Made by a program: the position numbers and the translations under genes. DNA of 64,000 bases from Camelus bactrianus (Eukaryota > Chordata > Mammalia > Artiodactyla > Camelidae). The stretch's first letter is position 1, and every line of letters begins with the position of its first letter. Under the pieces are notes generated by a model, which did not search any database, had not been told where the DNA came from, and was given only the letters and a program-made list of their open reading frames with translations. Location of the stretch: positions 9,826,501-9,890,500 of the forward strand of contig NC_133559.1 in NCBI RefSeq assembly GCF_048773025.1, written 5' to 3'. Shown piece after piece: positions 11,580 through 23,939 of the stretch.

Positions 11580-12450
11580 ATTTATCCAAATGACTCTTTT
11601 TCAACTTGGGTCATTTATATTGTTTGGTCTTCAGGTTCATTGATTGTTTTCTTCTGTCCCTTCCATTCTGCTGATGGGCATATCCATTGAGTTTAAGATT
11701 TTGGTAATTATATTTTTCAGTTCTTAAATTGCCATGTGGTTCTTCTTTATATCTTCAGTTATTTCACTGAGATATTCTATTTTTTAAGAAAATTTGTTTC
11801 CAGTGCATTCATAATTGTTTGCTGAAGCATTTTTATGATTCTTTAAAATCCTTGTCAGGTAATTCCCATACCTGCATCATCTTGGTATTGGCATCTGGTG
11901 TCTTGTTAAATTTAAGATGAGAATTTCCTGGTTCTTGGGATGATTTGTGATCCCGATTGCCTGCTGGACATATTGGGAGTTTTGAGACTCTAGATCTTAT
12001 TTAAATTTTCTGTTTTAGCAGGATTCCTCTGATATCATGCTAGCTGTGGGTAAGGAGCATCACCTCACGAATGCCAGTCAGGAGTGAAGGTTCAGCTTCT
12101 CCACTCAGCCTCCTTTGCCAACCCAGGCTAGTGGGGAGAGGTTACACCCCATTGCAGGATGGGTGTGGGGTTTCAGACTCCCCAGGTGGCCTCCTCTGAC
12201 ACTTTGACAGGGAGGGAGAGGGGCGTCTTATCATCTCTGGATGGGGAGTTCATGACCTCTGGGCAGGAAAGAAAGCCCCAGCTCCCCACTCTGTCTTCTC
12301 TGATACCACCCTGGCAAGGGATGAAGAAATGAAGAAGCTTATGGCCAGGGGTGAAGAATGGAGAACGGGACTTCATTCCAGCTGGACAAGGCTGGAAGCC
12401 TAGGGTCTCCACCTCCCTGTAGGGTTGGAGGTGGGACCATGAGTTTTCCA
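11580..12450 (-). mobile_element. Old L1 5' region
   Basis: TTGCCATGTGGTTCTTCTTT, GCTGAAGCATTTTTATGATT and repeated GCTCCCCACTCTGTCTTCTC-type GC-rich units are typical of the 5' part of L1M elements. The orientation is a best guess. Confidence 0.6.
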
Positions 12451-12622
12451 CGGTGTTTGGCTCGAGTAAGGAATTATCTGAAGGTTTTCATCTTGCTTGA
12501 TTGCCTTTTCCCTAGTACTTCAGCTAGAGAAAGCAAGTAGGCTTTTCTTGGACTTCTTTTTGTCTGTGCCCATTGGCATTTCCAGGTTGCTTCTCCAGCA
12601 CCTCGTCTAGGACATATGAGGG

Positions 12623-12665
12623 AAAACAACAACAACAACAACACCAAAAAAAAAAAAAAAAAAAC
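12623..12665. repeat. (CAA)n and poly-A simple repeat
   Basis: About five CAA units followed by about 19 A. It could be the tail of a worn retroposon. Confidence 0.8.
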
Positions 12666-12929
12666 CCAACCATGGAATGTATTGTTATGTTGAGCTCTGG
12701 GTCCCAAGAACCCTAGTCAGCCTGCCTTCTTCCCAACTTTCAGAGTCCTCTTAGTTTGGTTTTATAGCTGGGGTTTTCAGCTGTACTTGGCAGAAGGAAT
12801 AATGAGAACTGAATTAGCTCCAAGTGCATCAACCCCAACCTGCTCTGGAACCTCTTAATGCTATACCAAGATTCAGGCAGGTGATGGCAGAGTGGGTACC
12901 AAAGGATTTGGAAGGCAAGGACTAAAACT

Positions 12930-13110
12930 AGAGTCCAGCACTAGGACTTCCTAGTGTGCATGACCTTGGTTAGGTCACTTAATCTCTCTGAGCCTCCATT
13001 TATTCATCAGAAATGAAATTATAGTGATAGTACCAAATTCATAGTTTTTTATGGGACTGCAGTGAGCTGATAAATGCATAATAACTTTTCAAACCATAAA
13101 ATTCCATACA
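12930..13110 (+). mobile_element. MIR SINE
   Basis: CATGACCTTGGTTAGGTCAC then TTAATCTCTCTGAGCCTCCA then a TGGGACTGCAGTGAGCTGAT region, the MIR order in the sense direction. Confidence 0.75.
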
Positions 13111-13249
13111 AATGGAAGTTGTTTTAAATATGACTAGGTTGGAAGGGAAGGGAAGGGGGGTCTACAAGATATAAGGCATTTCGTATTTTCTCAAGGTGGT
13201 TCTCCCAACTCTCCTATAAACTTGCAAAGATCTGTATAAGAATTACCCC

Positions 13250-13562
13250 CCTCAATTCCCTGGAACATGTGGATGTTACCTTATATGGCAAAAGATGTGA
13301 TTAAATTAAGGATCTCAAGACGGGGAGTTTAACTTAGATTATCCAAGTGGAAAGACAGAGCAGAGAGAGACGTGGCCACAAGCACAGGAATAAACCTAGA
13401 AGAGACAAGGAATGGATTCTCCCCCAGAGCCCCTGCGGGGAGCATGGTGCTGACAACACCTTGATTTCAGCCCTCTGGCCTCCAGAATTGTGAGAGAATC
13501 ACTGTCGTGTTAAGTCACCAAGGTTGTGGTAACTTGTCACAACAGCTCCAGGAAACTAACAC
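13250..13562 (+). mobile_element. MaLR LTR, MLT1 group (fossil)
   Basis: Solo LTR of the ERVL-MaLR type: GGAACATGTGGATGTTACCT near its left side, CTCTGGCCTCCAGAATTGTG and AAACTAACACA at its right end. Old, broken, no internal genes. Age likely before the split of placental orders. Confidence 0.8.
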
Positions 13563-13567
13563 AGGAA

Positions 13568-13690
13568 CCTTACAGGTAGACTAGTCCAACTCCTTCACCT
13601 AACAGGTGAGGAAACTGAGGCATGAAAAGGAACAGTGACCAGGGTCACACAGTTACTGGCACACTGAGTCAAGGACCGGGAGTCTGGTTG
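13568..13690 (-). mobile_element. MIR SINE
   Basis: AACAGGTGAGGAAACTGAGG and GGGTCACACAGTTACTGGCA are the MIR core read in reverse. Confidence 0.7.
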
Positions 13691-13717
13691 CTCCTCTCCT
13701 GGTTCACCACAACATGT

Positions 13718-13890
13718 TTAAACATCTGTATTGAAATGTAATTCACATACCATGCAATTTGCCCATTTAAATCATATGGTTCAATGTCTTTGTAGATTCA
13801 CAAGGTTGTTCAAACATCACAATCCACAATCTAATCTGAGGATATTTTCATCCCTCCCAAAAGAAACCCCAAGTCCACTAGCATTCTTGT
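13718..13890 (-). mobile_element. L1 3' UTR fragment
   Basis: TGAAATGTAATTCACATACC, GATTCACAAGGTTGTTCAAA and CCCAAAAGAAACCCC are the usual L1M 3' UTR read on the opposite strand. Confidence 0.75.
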
Positions 13891-14623
13891 CTGGATCTTT
13901 ATGGCTCCTTGTTTCAGGCACGTTGGTCGTACCTCCCCAACCAGACGGGACTTCGCAAGCTCTTATCTTCTCTACTCTTTTCTCGTTCTCTAGTCTGATG
14001 CTTCACATGGGGCTGTGGTTTGGTTGACTACCCCGAACTCACTTCAGACGGGGTACTGAGGAGTCTTTGGTGGGGCTCTGGGCCTGACAGTTTCCTTTAT
14101 GTTCCCTGGTGATGTTGCTGACTTACAGGAAACGGTCAAGCAACTCATCATCCTCTGAATCAGCTGCCAGAGATATTCAGGGTGAATTGTCCTTCATGTA
14201 TTTCCTGAGAGGCAGGGCCCAGAAACGAGTCATGCTGAGAGGCCAGGTGGTTTGAGCTCCCTCCAGTATCTCCAGGGGAGACCCCTCTGAGTTACCCTCC
14301 ACGGTGTCGAGGAAGAGTTCACCACTGGCTGGGGCCAGCACCTGATGACGTGGATGGTGGCATCTGGAAGCCTAAGGGGAAGAAATGAAGTAGAATGTGG
14401 TATTGGGGGGCACTTTCCCCACATTCTTGACGTCTTCTTTCTTAGGGCAGAAACCCTCTATTACCAGCACTCCTGGCTTCTCTCCACCTGGCTTTCACCC
14501 CCTCTCGCCAGGTGCGGAGAGCACCCATTTGGGTCTGCTCCTTTCTAAATGTATTGACCACTGAGATCCCGACACGTGGGTCCTCCATGAACCCTGAAGG
14601 TTCTGAGTTGTGATGGTTCTTTT

Positions 14624-14759
14624 ATTATTGTATTATTTAATTATTTTTTATTTTGGTGGGGAGGGGAGGTAATTAGGTTTATTTATTCTTAACGGAGGTA
14701 CTGGGGATTGAACCCAAGACCTCATGCATGCTAAGCCACTTGAGCTATACCGTCCCCAC
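14624..14759 (-). mobile_element. Camelid tRNA-derived SINE inside an LTR
   Basis: Full-length type copy with GGTACTGGGGATTGAACCC. Exact 15-base target duplications TGTGATGGTTCTTTT at 14609-14623 and 14760-14774. Confidence 0.94.
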
Positions 14760-15143
14760 TGTGATGGTTCTTTTTGTGCCAGCTGGCTACACTAAGGGAC
14801 ACCTCGGTAACTGGCAAACAGTTTTTCTGAGTAAGTCTGTGAGGGTGTTTGCAGAAGAGATTAACACTTGAACTGGTAGACTAAATAAAGAAGATTGCCT
14901 TCACCAAAGCAGGCGGGCTCATCAATCCACTTGGGGTCTGGACAGAACAAAAAGGCGGAGTAAGGGAGACCTTACTCTTGGTTTAAGTTGGGACATCCAT
15001 CTTCTCCTGCCCATGGACATCACTGCTCCTGGTTCTCAGGCCTTTGGACTCAGGCTGGATTAAACCACTGGCTTCCCTGGGTCTCCGGCTTGTGGATGGC
15101 AGATCATGAGACTTCTTGGCCTCCATAACTGTGTGAGCCTGTT

Positions 15144-15148
<5 letters not shown>

Positions 15149-15181
<33 letters not shown>
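15149..15181. repeat. (CA)n microsatellite
   Basis: About 16 CA units. Confidence 0.95.
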
Positions 15182-15183
<2 letters not shown>

Positions 15184-15717
15184 CTGTTGCTTCTGTTTCT
15201 CTGGAAAACCCTGCCCACTATCTAAGTCTTCTTACCTAGGTGATGGTAATAGAATCTCATGAGTTTCCCAGTTTCCAGTGTTTCTCATGCCCTCTTTACG
15301 GAGAGTGTTAAGTTTAAATTTTTTATGCAGATCTATTTTAAATTTCTAACATGGAAGAGAGGAAATTAAAGTTCACTGTCTCTGTTAAGACACTGTCCTT
15401 GGTGCTCTGACACATTATTTTATTGAAAACCATAATTCTGAGACACAGTAATCTTTGCATTTATTGCATTATTTGTTTCTTTACACCAGCTACTGGGCTC
15501 AGTGGCTGCAGCAGCTGGCTTAATCCTCTCAGGGAACCGAGGCTCAGAGAGATTGAGTAATTTGCTCAAAGCCATGCAGAAATTGGTTCTAGAACCAGGC
15601 ATTTACCTTTAGATTAAAAAAAAAAAAAAGTCCAACCTAGTGCTTTTTTAAATCCCAATGTTCTTCCTATTGTAGTGCTGTTACTACATCTTTCAGACTC
15701 CTAGATAATTCTTTTGG

Positions 15718-15856
15718 GTTTTGTTTTTTTGTGGGGAGGTAATTACGTTGGTTTATTTATGTATTATTTTGATGGAGGTACTGGAGATTGAACCCAGGAC
15801 CTCGTGCATGGTAAGCATGTGCTCTACCACTAAGCTATACCCTCCCCACCAAAAAA
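15718..15856 (-). mobile_element. Camelid tRNA-derived SINE
   Basis: Near full-length: GTGGGGAGGTAATTACG, GGAGATTGAACCCAGGACC, CTCTACCACTAAGCTATACC. Confidence 0.93.
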
Positions 15857-16318
15857 ACACATTTATTGAGCATCTATTTTGTGAAAGAGACCGAGCCAGA
15901 AGCTCTGGGAGAAACAGCGATAAATCAGAGGTGAAATTTCAGGGAGCTTCTGTGATCACATGTGGTGAGGTTGTCAGGCTGAGATAGTGACAATACCATG
16001 TTCCTTCACTAGTGTAGGCACACTTGAAGGAATAAAGGAAAAAAACAAAAATGCATTGAATGACATATTAAAACACTTTTGCCAGGTGTGTGTATATTAC
16101 CTCACTGTGCAGGACCACAATGTTCCTCCCTCCAGCTGTGTTCTGGACACATTCCTTTTGGCTTAAGGGTTCTTGCTTTCTCTCTCTCAGAGTCTCTCTT
16201 TCCTATGTTTGTAATGTCTTTCTGATGGCTCTTTCCCCTCAGCATATAAGTATAAATATTATTATTAGTAACAGTATTTTGAGCACTTACTATGTGCCAG
16301 GCAGATACCCTAAGTGGC

Positions 16319-16540
16319 AGGTTGTGTAATGTCTCCCCAAAGATGTCCCACCCTAATCCCCAAGAACATGTGGACATATTGTCTTACATGGTAAAGGGGA
16401 CTATGAAGATTCGATTAAGTGAAGAATTTCGAAATGGGGAAGTTATCCGTGATTATCTGGGTGGGCCAGATGTAATCACAAGTCACCTTTTAGGAGTCAG
16501 ACAGAAAGGCAATGTGACAACAGATGTAGAGAGGGAGATA
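16319..16540 (+). mobile_element. MaLR LTR, MLT1 group, partial (fossil)
   Basis: GTGTAATGTCTCCCCAAAGA, CCCTAATCCCCAAGAACATG and GTGATTATCTGGGTGGGCCA follow the MLT1 order; the 3' half is missing. Old. Confidence 0.75.
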
Positions 16541-17439
16541 CAGACATTTTATCTATATATATATAAAAGAGTCATTTAGAACATAGCGTGGTAACCGCTA
16601 TGAGGGAGGCATGGGGAACTTGGGAAGTGATAGGTCAGTCCCCTGCCTAGGCTGGGCAGTTTTGGCATTTCTCCCTGGCAGTGATGATGTCTATCTACGC
16701 TGATACATAAAAGATGAGAAGGAGCTAGTCACAGAAACAAGAGGAAGAAAGAGAAGGTGTGTAACAAGTGTTCTCGGTAAAGGAGATGGCGTTTGTGTTG
16801 CAGGATGTTAGGTAGGACCCCTTTGGCACTTTAGAATTGTCAAGTTACGATGTCAAATTGAGAGGTACCATCACGAGGTGGCAAGTCAGTTCTGCTATCC
16901 CAAACCATACCCCAGTACCCCATCCTCCACTTCCGCAGGAAATAAATAGGAGATGGTCTGGAGGTGAAAAGAGAAAGATTGATGGAGTCACGTGTCTATC
17001 ACCAGCCAGGGGACTAAGTGCCCAAAATGCTCTCCCCTATCCAATTCCTTTCTTTCTCTGCATTCAGTGCTGGACCAATGCCTAGTTCTACCTGGGGCAC
17101 GGCGCTCAGAAGGCCGCTTGGCCTGGAAACTGCTGCCCCACGGGGGCCTGGAGGGCCGTGGGCACCACGAGTACCCCTTGCACACAGCCGTCCCAGCAGC
17201 GCGAGGACGCCGGCTGCGCCTCTACTGTCGTCGGCTTTCACACACCAGGAGGCAGAGGTCCTGCCTTGCCCAACACGCCACAGCTGGTTTGTTAGAGTCT
17301 AAATTTCAACTCCAGCTTTAGGGGTCTTTTAAGAACGCTTCACTGCTGCTTCCCGATGTTAAACAAGACAAAGAAAATGAAGGAAAAAAGAGCAGTTTCC
17401 CCAAAATGCATTGCCCTGAGCATAGCAACGGAAACAACC

Positions 17440-18060
17440 GCAGACCCGGGACGCGCTGTTGCGTCTTTTTCGAGATGCGCATGCGTCCCAAGCCGTAGCC
17501 CGCCCCAAGTGGTGGGGAAGTGCGCATGTGCTGGAGATCCGAGGCCCGCCCCGGAACGGGGGAGACAGTGCGCATGCGCCGCAGGCCCGAGGCCCCGCCC
17601 CGGAAGAGGTGGGGAAGGAGCCTAAAAGGAGTGGGTTGGGACTAACTATCAGCGGAAGCAGCCCACGCTTAACAAGCAGAACCCGAGCAGTGGACGTTCC
17701 CTTCCTTACGCCTGGAAACGCTGGCTTACCGTCTTGTCGTAAGCGCTGCACCTTTGGAGTCCCCGAGGGGCAAGAGGACAAGTCAGGGGGCCGGAAGCTC
17801 CCACTCCTCCCGTGACTTTTCGGGGGACGGAGGAAATTGGCGAAGCCCATTGGCTAGTGGGCATCAGAAGAGGCTGGGTCACTCGGCCTGCCCGTGGGGC
17901 AGTGTGGGCGTTGTAGTTCAGGGGACCGTGGTCCCGTCTTTCGGAGAGAAGTCTTGGAGGCCAGTGGGTCCGAGCTGGTGCGGAGAAGCTGCTTGCACGG
18001 GAGAATCGGGTGTGGAGGAGCTGCGTGGGTGTGGTTTTGCTCTGCTAGTTCTCTTTCGGG
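17440..18060. promoter_or_regulatory. CpG-rich promoter with NRF1, CCAAT and ZNF143-type sites
   Basis: Three NRF1-type motifs lie at 17476-17485, 17521-17530 (one change) and 17569-17580. Two inverted CCAAT boxes lie at 17836-17840 and 17846-17855. A ZNF143/THAP11-like ACTACAA-NN-CCC element is on the - strand at 17905-17918. Several CCGGAAG ETS cores and CCCGCCCC boxes are also present. A donor CGG|GTGAGA at 18060 fits a + strand first exon; a donor CGG|TAAGC-type site (GTAAGC) at 17729 fits a - strand one. This mix is typical of housekeeping, often two-way, promoters. No coding gene is attached on the + side; the SMIM42-like gene lies 7 kb to the left on the - strand. Confidence 0.7.
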
Positions 18061-19326
18061 TGAGACCTTGCTCTTTCTGTCTCTCCTTCAGGGGCCTTCA
18101 GTTCGTCCCAGACTTGAGGCTTCCCTCTTTATAAGCCCCAGTTACCTACAAATCCCCTTTATGCTTCTAAGCTGGCTCCGACTGGCCTTAAGTTCCTCGT
18201 CTCTCTGTGATCTTCACACTCGGTCCCTGGAATCCACCTCCATCCTTCTTTCTCTCGCGAGTACCCTTTCTTGTCTCTGTCCTAGACAGACAGAACTCTT
18301 CTTAACACTTTGCCTTTAGCCCAGGAGGCATGCCAAGGGCCCCAAGAAAAGGCTCTCACAGCATGTTTGTAGGCATAAGCAGATCTGAGCCTTCCAGTTA
18401 CGTAGACTTGCAGCTCACTTCTTTTTGTTTCTCTTCTAGTCATTGCCTCTTTTCTGGTTCCACCTCTCCGTAGTCTCTGCTTAAGCCTGGTGGGCAGCCT
18501 TGGTCACAGACGGCCCCCTTTTGGTCCTGACAGTTTGTCTCTGTCCTCCACATTTTGATAATACAACAGTGGGTGCACACCTGGGTTGACTTGTAGGCCA
18601 GAGAGGGGGAATGAAAGAAACTGGATAGAAAAAAAAGAAGAAAGTGCAGAACTAGGTTTTATAGAAGTCAGGAGGCTATATGGTGAAAGAGGGGGAAGAG
18701 AGAGCAATCCTTTTCTTTGTGTACCTCAGCAAACAGTTTGGTGCTGGCTGTGAGCAGGGCTCTGTGGGCTCCGTGCTGGGGATGCCCTAGCCAAAAACCA
18801 TCTAGATGCTGGGGGAGCCAGTCTGGGATGACACAGATGTACAGGTAAGCAACAGGGCAGGATGACGTCAGCCTCTCTCCCACCTTCCTCTGTGTTCCTC
18901 TGCTTATTCTCATCCCTCCTTCAGCTCATTCCAGAGTACTTTGCCTCTTCACCTCTCCTTCTGTTCCGTACTCTTCTTACCATTCCCAGGCTCCCTTCTC
19001 CCCTTGTTCTGACCCAAGCTGTTTCCTTTGTATCTTGCTGTTTTGTTACTTGGCCACCGGATAGTGTTGCGGGGAAAGCCACGTTCGCAGGGGATTTAGT
19101 GACACAGAATGCCCCATGCCTGGCCTTCATCCTTGTGTGAAGAAATGCCTGTTAATTGTCGTCTTGTTGCAGGGCTCCGCGGTCTCTCAGCGCTTTTACC
19201 CACTGCTTGTGCCGCAGTCACTTGCAGTGCTTCAGGATCGTGACGCGCCATGCAGCTCCAACTGTCTTAATTATTCTGCTGCCTATTGAGTGATGGGAGG
19301 AATCTGAGATTTGAGAAGTTAATCTC
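18061..19326. other. Unique DNA right of the promoter
   Basis: If a + strand transcript starts in the 17.4-18.1 kb promoter, this would be its first intron. No coding exon recognised. Confidence 0.4.
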
Positions 19327-19404
19327 ATGGTTGGCTCAATGGTAGAGTGCATGTATGAGGTCCTGGGTTCAATCCCCAGTACTTCCATTAAAAAAATAAT
19401 AATT
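19327..19404 (+). mobile_element. Camelid tRNA-derived SINE
   Basis: GGCTCAATGGTAGAGTGCAT, then GGTTCAATCCCCAGTAC, then an A/T-rich tail. Short form. Confidence 0.9.
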
Positions 19405-19839
19405 TCATGAAAACAGTAGACAGGAGGGACCCACTGATGTGTGATGTGACATAGAACCTTGTGTAACTGGGGAAGATAAGCCTTAGCATCTGTTTTTTTT
19501 TTTTTTTTTTCAAGAGTGCCTTAATGGATTGGCTAGGCTAGAGTGGGAATATTACCTTTTCAAAAGATATTTTTGAACTGTTAAATCAGATCTTTTTCTT
19601 CCCCTAGTCTATTCTACATTGTCTTATTGGAGGCAGTGCAGTAGGTGGGTGGGGGTTGATAGGTTTCCAAATAATAAATAATCTAATAACCATGCTTATT
19701 TAGTTTAAGAATGCTTTGCAATGCCTTTGGGCAGTAGATTTACCTCTGAGGTTGTTTATGACTAATACTACTTCATTTGCATCCCTTGAGAATGGGGCCT
19801 ACCATTAAAGAGGTGAAATTTCATCTTCGGTGCTTAAAT

Positions 19840-20258
19840 GGATCGTCTCCAAACCCCTACATGATTTGATCCCTTCTTACCTCTCTAATCTCACCTCCTA
19901 CCCTCTTCCTTGTGGTCACTCTGCTCTGGCTACCTGGCTTTATTGCTGTTTTGTGAACATGCCATGTACACTCCCTCTGCCTGGAATACCCTTCTTCAGG
20001 TACCCTTTTTCAGGGCCTCACGCAAATACTCATCCATCAAAGAGGCCTCTCTGACCACCTTATTTAAAATAGAGCTTTTATCACTCCAGCCATGTCAAGT
20101 AGTATGACTTCTTGAAAATATACATTTGTTGACTTGCTTATTGTCTTGTTTCCCAAACTAGAAAATGAGCCTCATGAGAGTATGGTCTTAATCTGTTTCC
20201 TCAGTCCCTAGGACGTGGTGTATGGAAAGCACTCATTTGCAGAATGAAAGGATTTTTT
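19840..20258 (+). mobile_element. L2 LINE 3' end
   Basis: CCCTCTGCCTGGAATACCCT, CAAAGAGGCCTCTCTGACCA and ATGAGCCTCATGAGAGTATG are L2 landmarks in order. Confidence 0.85.
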
Positions 20259-20559
20259 AAAAAGCATTTACAGAGCGCTTTCTGTGTGCAAGACACTGTG
20301 TATAGTGAATAGTGTGGGATCTACAGAGACAAATAAGATACAGTCCTTAACTGTGAGCAATCTGCAATATAGAAAAACTAGAATAATCAAGGGTTATCTC
20401 AGTAAGTTGTGGCTAAGCAAATTCCCTAAGTCTGAAGAACCAGGGTCCACTGTGGTGTTTCGGGGACATAGAACCATTTTCCCCACTTTTGAACTGGCTT
20501 CAGTACTGCTCTGTTATCTCTGGGACCACTTCCCACCTTCTTGTGCGGAAGGATGAGAC

Positions 20560-21075
20560 TGACCTATTGCTTTTGCCTCTATCCTGGTCTCCTGGCTGCC
20601 AGTCTCACTCCCCTTCCAGGGCATCCACTTTACTGCCACAGAGGGACTGTCACCAACCACAAAGCTGAGCGTGTCTCCCACGTAAAGCCGTTCAGTTGGC
20701 AGCTCCCTAGTTGGCATTCCAGGCACCCCTTCTCCGCTCCCGACTTTCATTCCACTTTATCTCAACATCTTTATCTTCTCTATACTCTTCCTGACTTAAT
20801 GATTCAGAAATATGAAATTTGCAATCCCCTGACTATATTACTATTTTATTTTTCTCTCTGTTGTTTTCTTTGTCCAGAATGCTCTTTCCCTTAATCCTTG
20901 CCTTTCTACATTTGCTGATCTTTCACAACTCGGCCAGAGGAACATGTCTTCCAAGAAGCTCTAACAGCTCTCTTCTGCCCAGGGTAGATGGGTTTCTTCT
21001 CCTATGCCCACTCCTTCTATCAAAACAAAACGTATTTTTGTATGTATGAATCTCTACCTACCAGACCGTAGGTCC
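20560..21075 (+). mobile_element. L2-like LINE, diverged
   Basis: TTTGTCCAGAATGCTCTTTC and ACCAGACCGTAGGTCCTTTG resemble L2 in the sense direction. Confidence 0.5.
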
Positions 21076-21106
21076 TTTGAAGCTGGTTATGGAAAGGGCT
21101 GTCTGC

Positions 21107-21250
21107 CTGGCGTTTGAGAGTACGGGCCTTGGAGTCAGTCAGACCCAGGTTTGAATTCCAGCTCTGACACTTGCTGGCTGTACATCACAGAACTCACTGG
21201 GCCTCCGTCCTCTTCAGTAAAATGATCTAATCTTACTCATCTCTTAACTG
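21107..21250 (+). mobile_element. MIR SINE
   Basis: GAGTACGGGCCTTGGAGTCA, GTTTGAATTCCAGCTCTGAC and ACTTGCTGGCTGTACATCAC match MIR clearly. Confidence 0.88.
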
Positions 21251-21646
21251 GGCTTAAGTCTTGCTTCCTGCCTCATACTGGCAGTTCCCTGGGGTTACAC
21301 TGTCTCCCCAGGTGACTCATAAACCTATTGAGGGAAGGATTGTTGGGGAAAGACACTGTATAGTGGAAGGGAAAGCAAGAAAGGGAGACAATTTTACTCA
21401 AAAGAGGAGGTGGTACTTCTTGAGTTAGTTTTATTTTAAAAGAGTTCTTATGGAGTCTAATGTAATTTTTTCCTGTTGCAAATGGAATCATTTTATCCTC
21501 TCTTCTTTTAGACCCCAGGATTCTTTTTAGGCCCCTTGAAAGTTTTCCCTGGGTGACCTGTGTGTTTCAAACATAAGTCCATGCAAAGAACTATAATAAG
21601 ACACAATGATATGATTAGGGAGTGTCACGAGCAAGGCTCGGCAGAG

Positions 21647-21687
<41 letters not shown>

Positions 21688-22640
21688 AGAGAGATGTAGA
21701 AGGTCAGGAGAGTAACTACCATAAATGTAGGCCCCCCCTCTTTTTCCTGACCAAATGAATATTAGGGGGAATTTTAGTCCATTAGGGGACTCCAGAGAGA
21801 ACAGGGACGAGGGAAGTGAGGGAGAGATCAGAGGGACCCCTGGGAGACCCGCCTCACCTAGAATATGCCCTTCCCTACCTAGGAAGCATTCCTGGAAAGT
21901 ACAAAGCTGCCTCTTAGGGAAGGGGTCCTGACTGGTCTCCCTCCCCCTTGATGCACCTTGACTGCAGCTTTACAGATTCTGAAACAAATAACGTGTCTAA
22001 AATCTCACCCTTGTAAGTGAAGAGCAGAGTAAAGAACCGAGGTCTGCATGACTGTTTGGTAGTGGGGGTGACCCTGGAGTAGAGTCCTTGGCATTTCTGG
22101 TGTGTTCCCTGAACTCCATAGGGAAGGGCTGTTGGGATGCAGAAGTGAACATGGACATGGGGGACATACCTGCTCAGTGAGGACACCATGTGCTGCTGTC
22201 TCCTGTCCTCCCCTTATGCTGTGACTTGTGATCACTCTGACCGCCCCCCCCCCCCCACCCCAGTGGTGATAGACTCACTGCAGCGCCTTGACCAAAGGGA
22301 GAGACACCAAGGCAAGGGAGGCACATTTGGGGCAGAGTAGGACCATCTTGGTCCTTAGGTGTTTTTGAGGACTCTTGTTACTTTTTCGCAAATACCACCC
22401 CCCCCCCCTTTTTTTTTTGATCTGGTCGTGTGTGTCAGGGATGGAGTGACTGGTGCCTATAGAGGAAGGGATATGGTGTTCTGGGATCTGTGACTTTATC
22501 TGCTACTCAGTGCAGGCAGACCTACCCAGGAAATCCTCTCCTGCCTTCTCTGTTTATTGAATCTGTATTTCCATCTTCAAGAGTCCTAAGCTATCTCCTT
22601 CTCTTCCCACTAGGAGCCTTTGCAGGTGGGTCTCCTAAAG
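21251..22640. other. Unique DNA with simple tracts
   Basis: No gene. A (TG)n microsatellite lies at 21649-21685; C-runs at 22243-22256 and 22398-22408, the latter followed by T-runs. Confidence 0.6.
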
Positions 22641-23446
22641 ATGCTTAAAGAGAATCAGCCAACAGCTTGGCTCATTTCATTTGGTTCTTCGTTTAGCAAA
22701 ACCCACAGGAAGTCCACTCTTCTCTTCATAAATACAGGAAATAAACATTGCTTTCTGTGCTTTATCAGGCTTGGCTGTTTGATTATAAATTGAAGTTTTT
22801 TTTCCCTCCCTTTGATTATAAAAGTAACATATGTATATTGTATATATTTCAGAAAAATCATGAAATTGAAAAATAAAACGAGCATCACCTGTTTATCTAT
22901 GTACTCAGAGAAAACACTTAACGTTTTAGAGATTTCCAATAGTTTTATCTGCACATGTATAAAAACTTAAAAATAATATGCACACCTATTTTTAATTAAA
23001 ATGTTTTTTGATTGTAAACTTAAAAGTTTATAAACAAGGCTATGGAGGAGGAATCAAAGTGTTTGTAAACTTTAGTTGGCAAGTGAGCAAAATTTTTTTT
23101 TAGTGCTTTTTTTCTTTTATGAATTCTTAGAGAATAATACCAAACACAACTGGTAAAACAGAGCAGAATTGCCAAAATTGTGAGACTGTGTTATAGATAG
23201 AGTAAGAAGGCTTGAGTAAGGAGCACAGTTACCTTGAAGCAGTGTTGCTGCCCATGGTTAGGTGTTCTGTGCCCATCGTCGCCTAGTTTATGGGAGGGCC
23301 AAGAATGTCTAAAAATCAGACACAGGGTGGACAACAGCAGTCAAGGGAAGAAGAAGCACATTATTGCTTCAGGCCTGAGGATTGAGTGAGGCCATACACA
23401 GTATGACTAACCACAAATGTACAAGTTAGAATGGGTCCAGAACAGC
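22641..23446. other. AT-rich intergenic DNA, possible ancient repeats
   Basis: The part at 22800-23000 looks like an old interspersed repeat but I cannot name the family. No coding exon. Confidence 0.35.
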
Positions 23447-23757
23447 ATTGTCTAATAAAAATGTAATGGAAGCCATGTACATCACTGAACATTTTCTAGT
23501 AGTCATGTTAAAAAGGTAAAAAGAACAAAGTACAGTTAATTTTTACATATTTACCCCAATGTATCTAAAATATGAACATTTCAGCAAGCAATCAATATTT
23601 AAAAAATTGACAGTGAGATTCTTACATTATTTTGTACGTTCAAGTTTTTGAAATCTAGTTTGCATTTTGCACTGACAACACATCTCAATGCAACTGGTCT
23701 GTTTCACATGCTCAGTAGCCACGTGGAGGTAATGGCCACCATATTGGATTTGGTAAA
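23447..23757. mobile_element. Non-autonomous DNA transposon, probably hAT type
   Basis: The ends are inverted copies of each other: CATTGTCTAATAAAAATG at the left and CACCATATTGGA at the right. The inside matches a common mammalian MITE with GCCACGTGGAGGTAATGGCC near its end. Family name not certain. Confidence 0.55.
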
Positions 23758-23939
23758 GCTAGAGGATGTTGGAGTTTTGTAGTGGGAAGGGGGTAGTGTA
23801 AGTGGTTTGGGACTAACGTCAGACATAATGTGAAGGTATTGAAGGTCTGTTTTAATGTGCTGTTGAGCTATGAGGCATGAGTTGGGTTCATGACTTTAAA
23901 AGGGCTGTAAGTTACAGGGATGGACAACATGAGGCAATG

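Larger units (their letters stand above)
14609..15224 (+). mobile_element. ERVL-class LTR, probably MLT2 group, split by a SINE (fossil)
   Basis: Starts TGTGATGGTTC and ends near a CTGTTTCTCTGGAAAACCCT segment, with GAACAAAAAGGCGGAGTAAG inside. A SINE inserted a few bases from its left end. A CA microsatellite has grown at 15150-15181, where the family normally has a TA-rich stretch. Solo LTR, old, without internal region. Confidence 0.8.
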
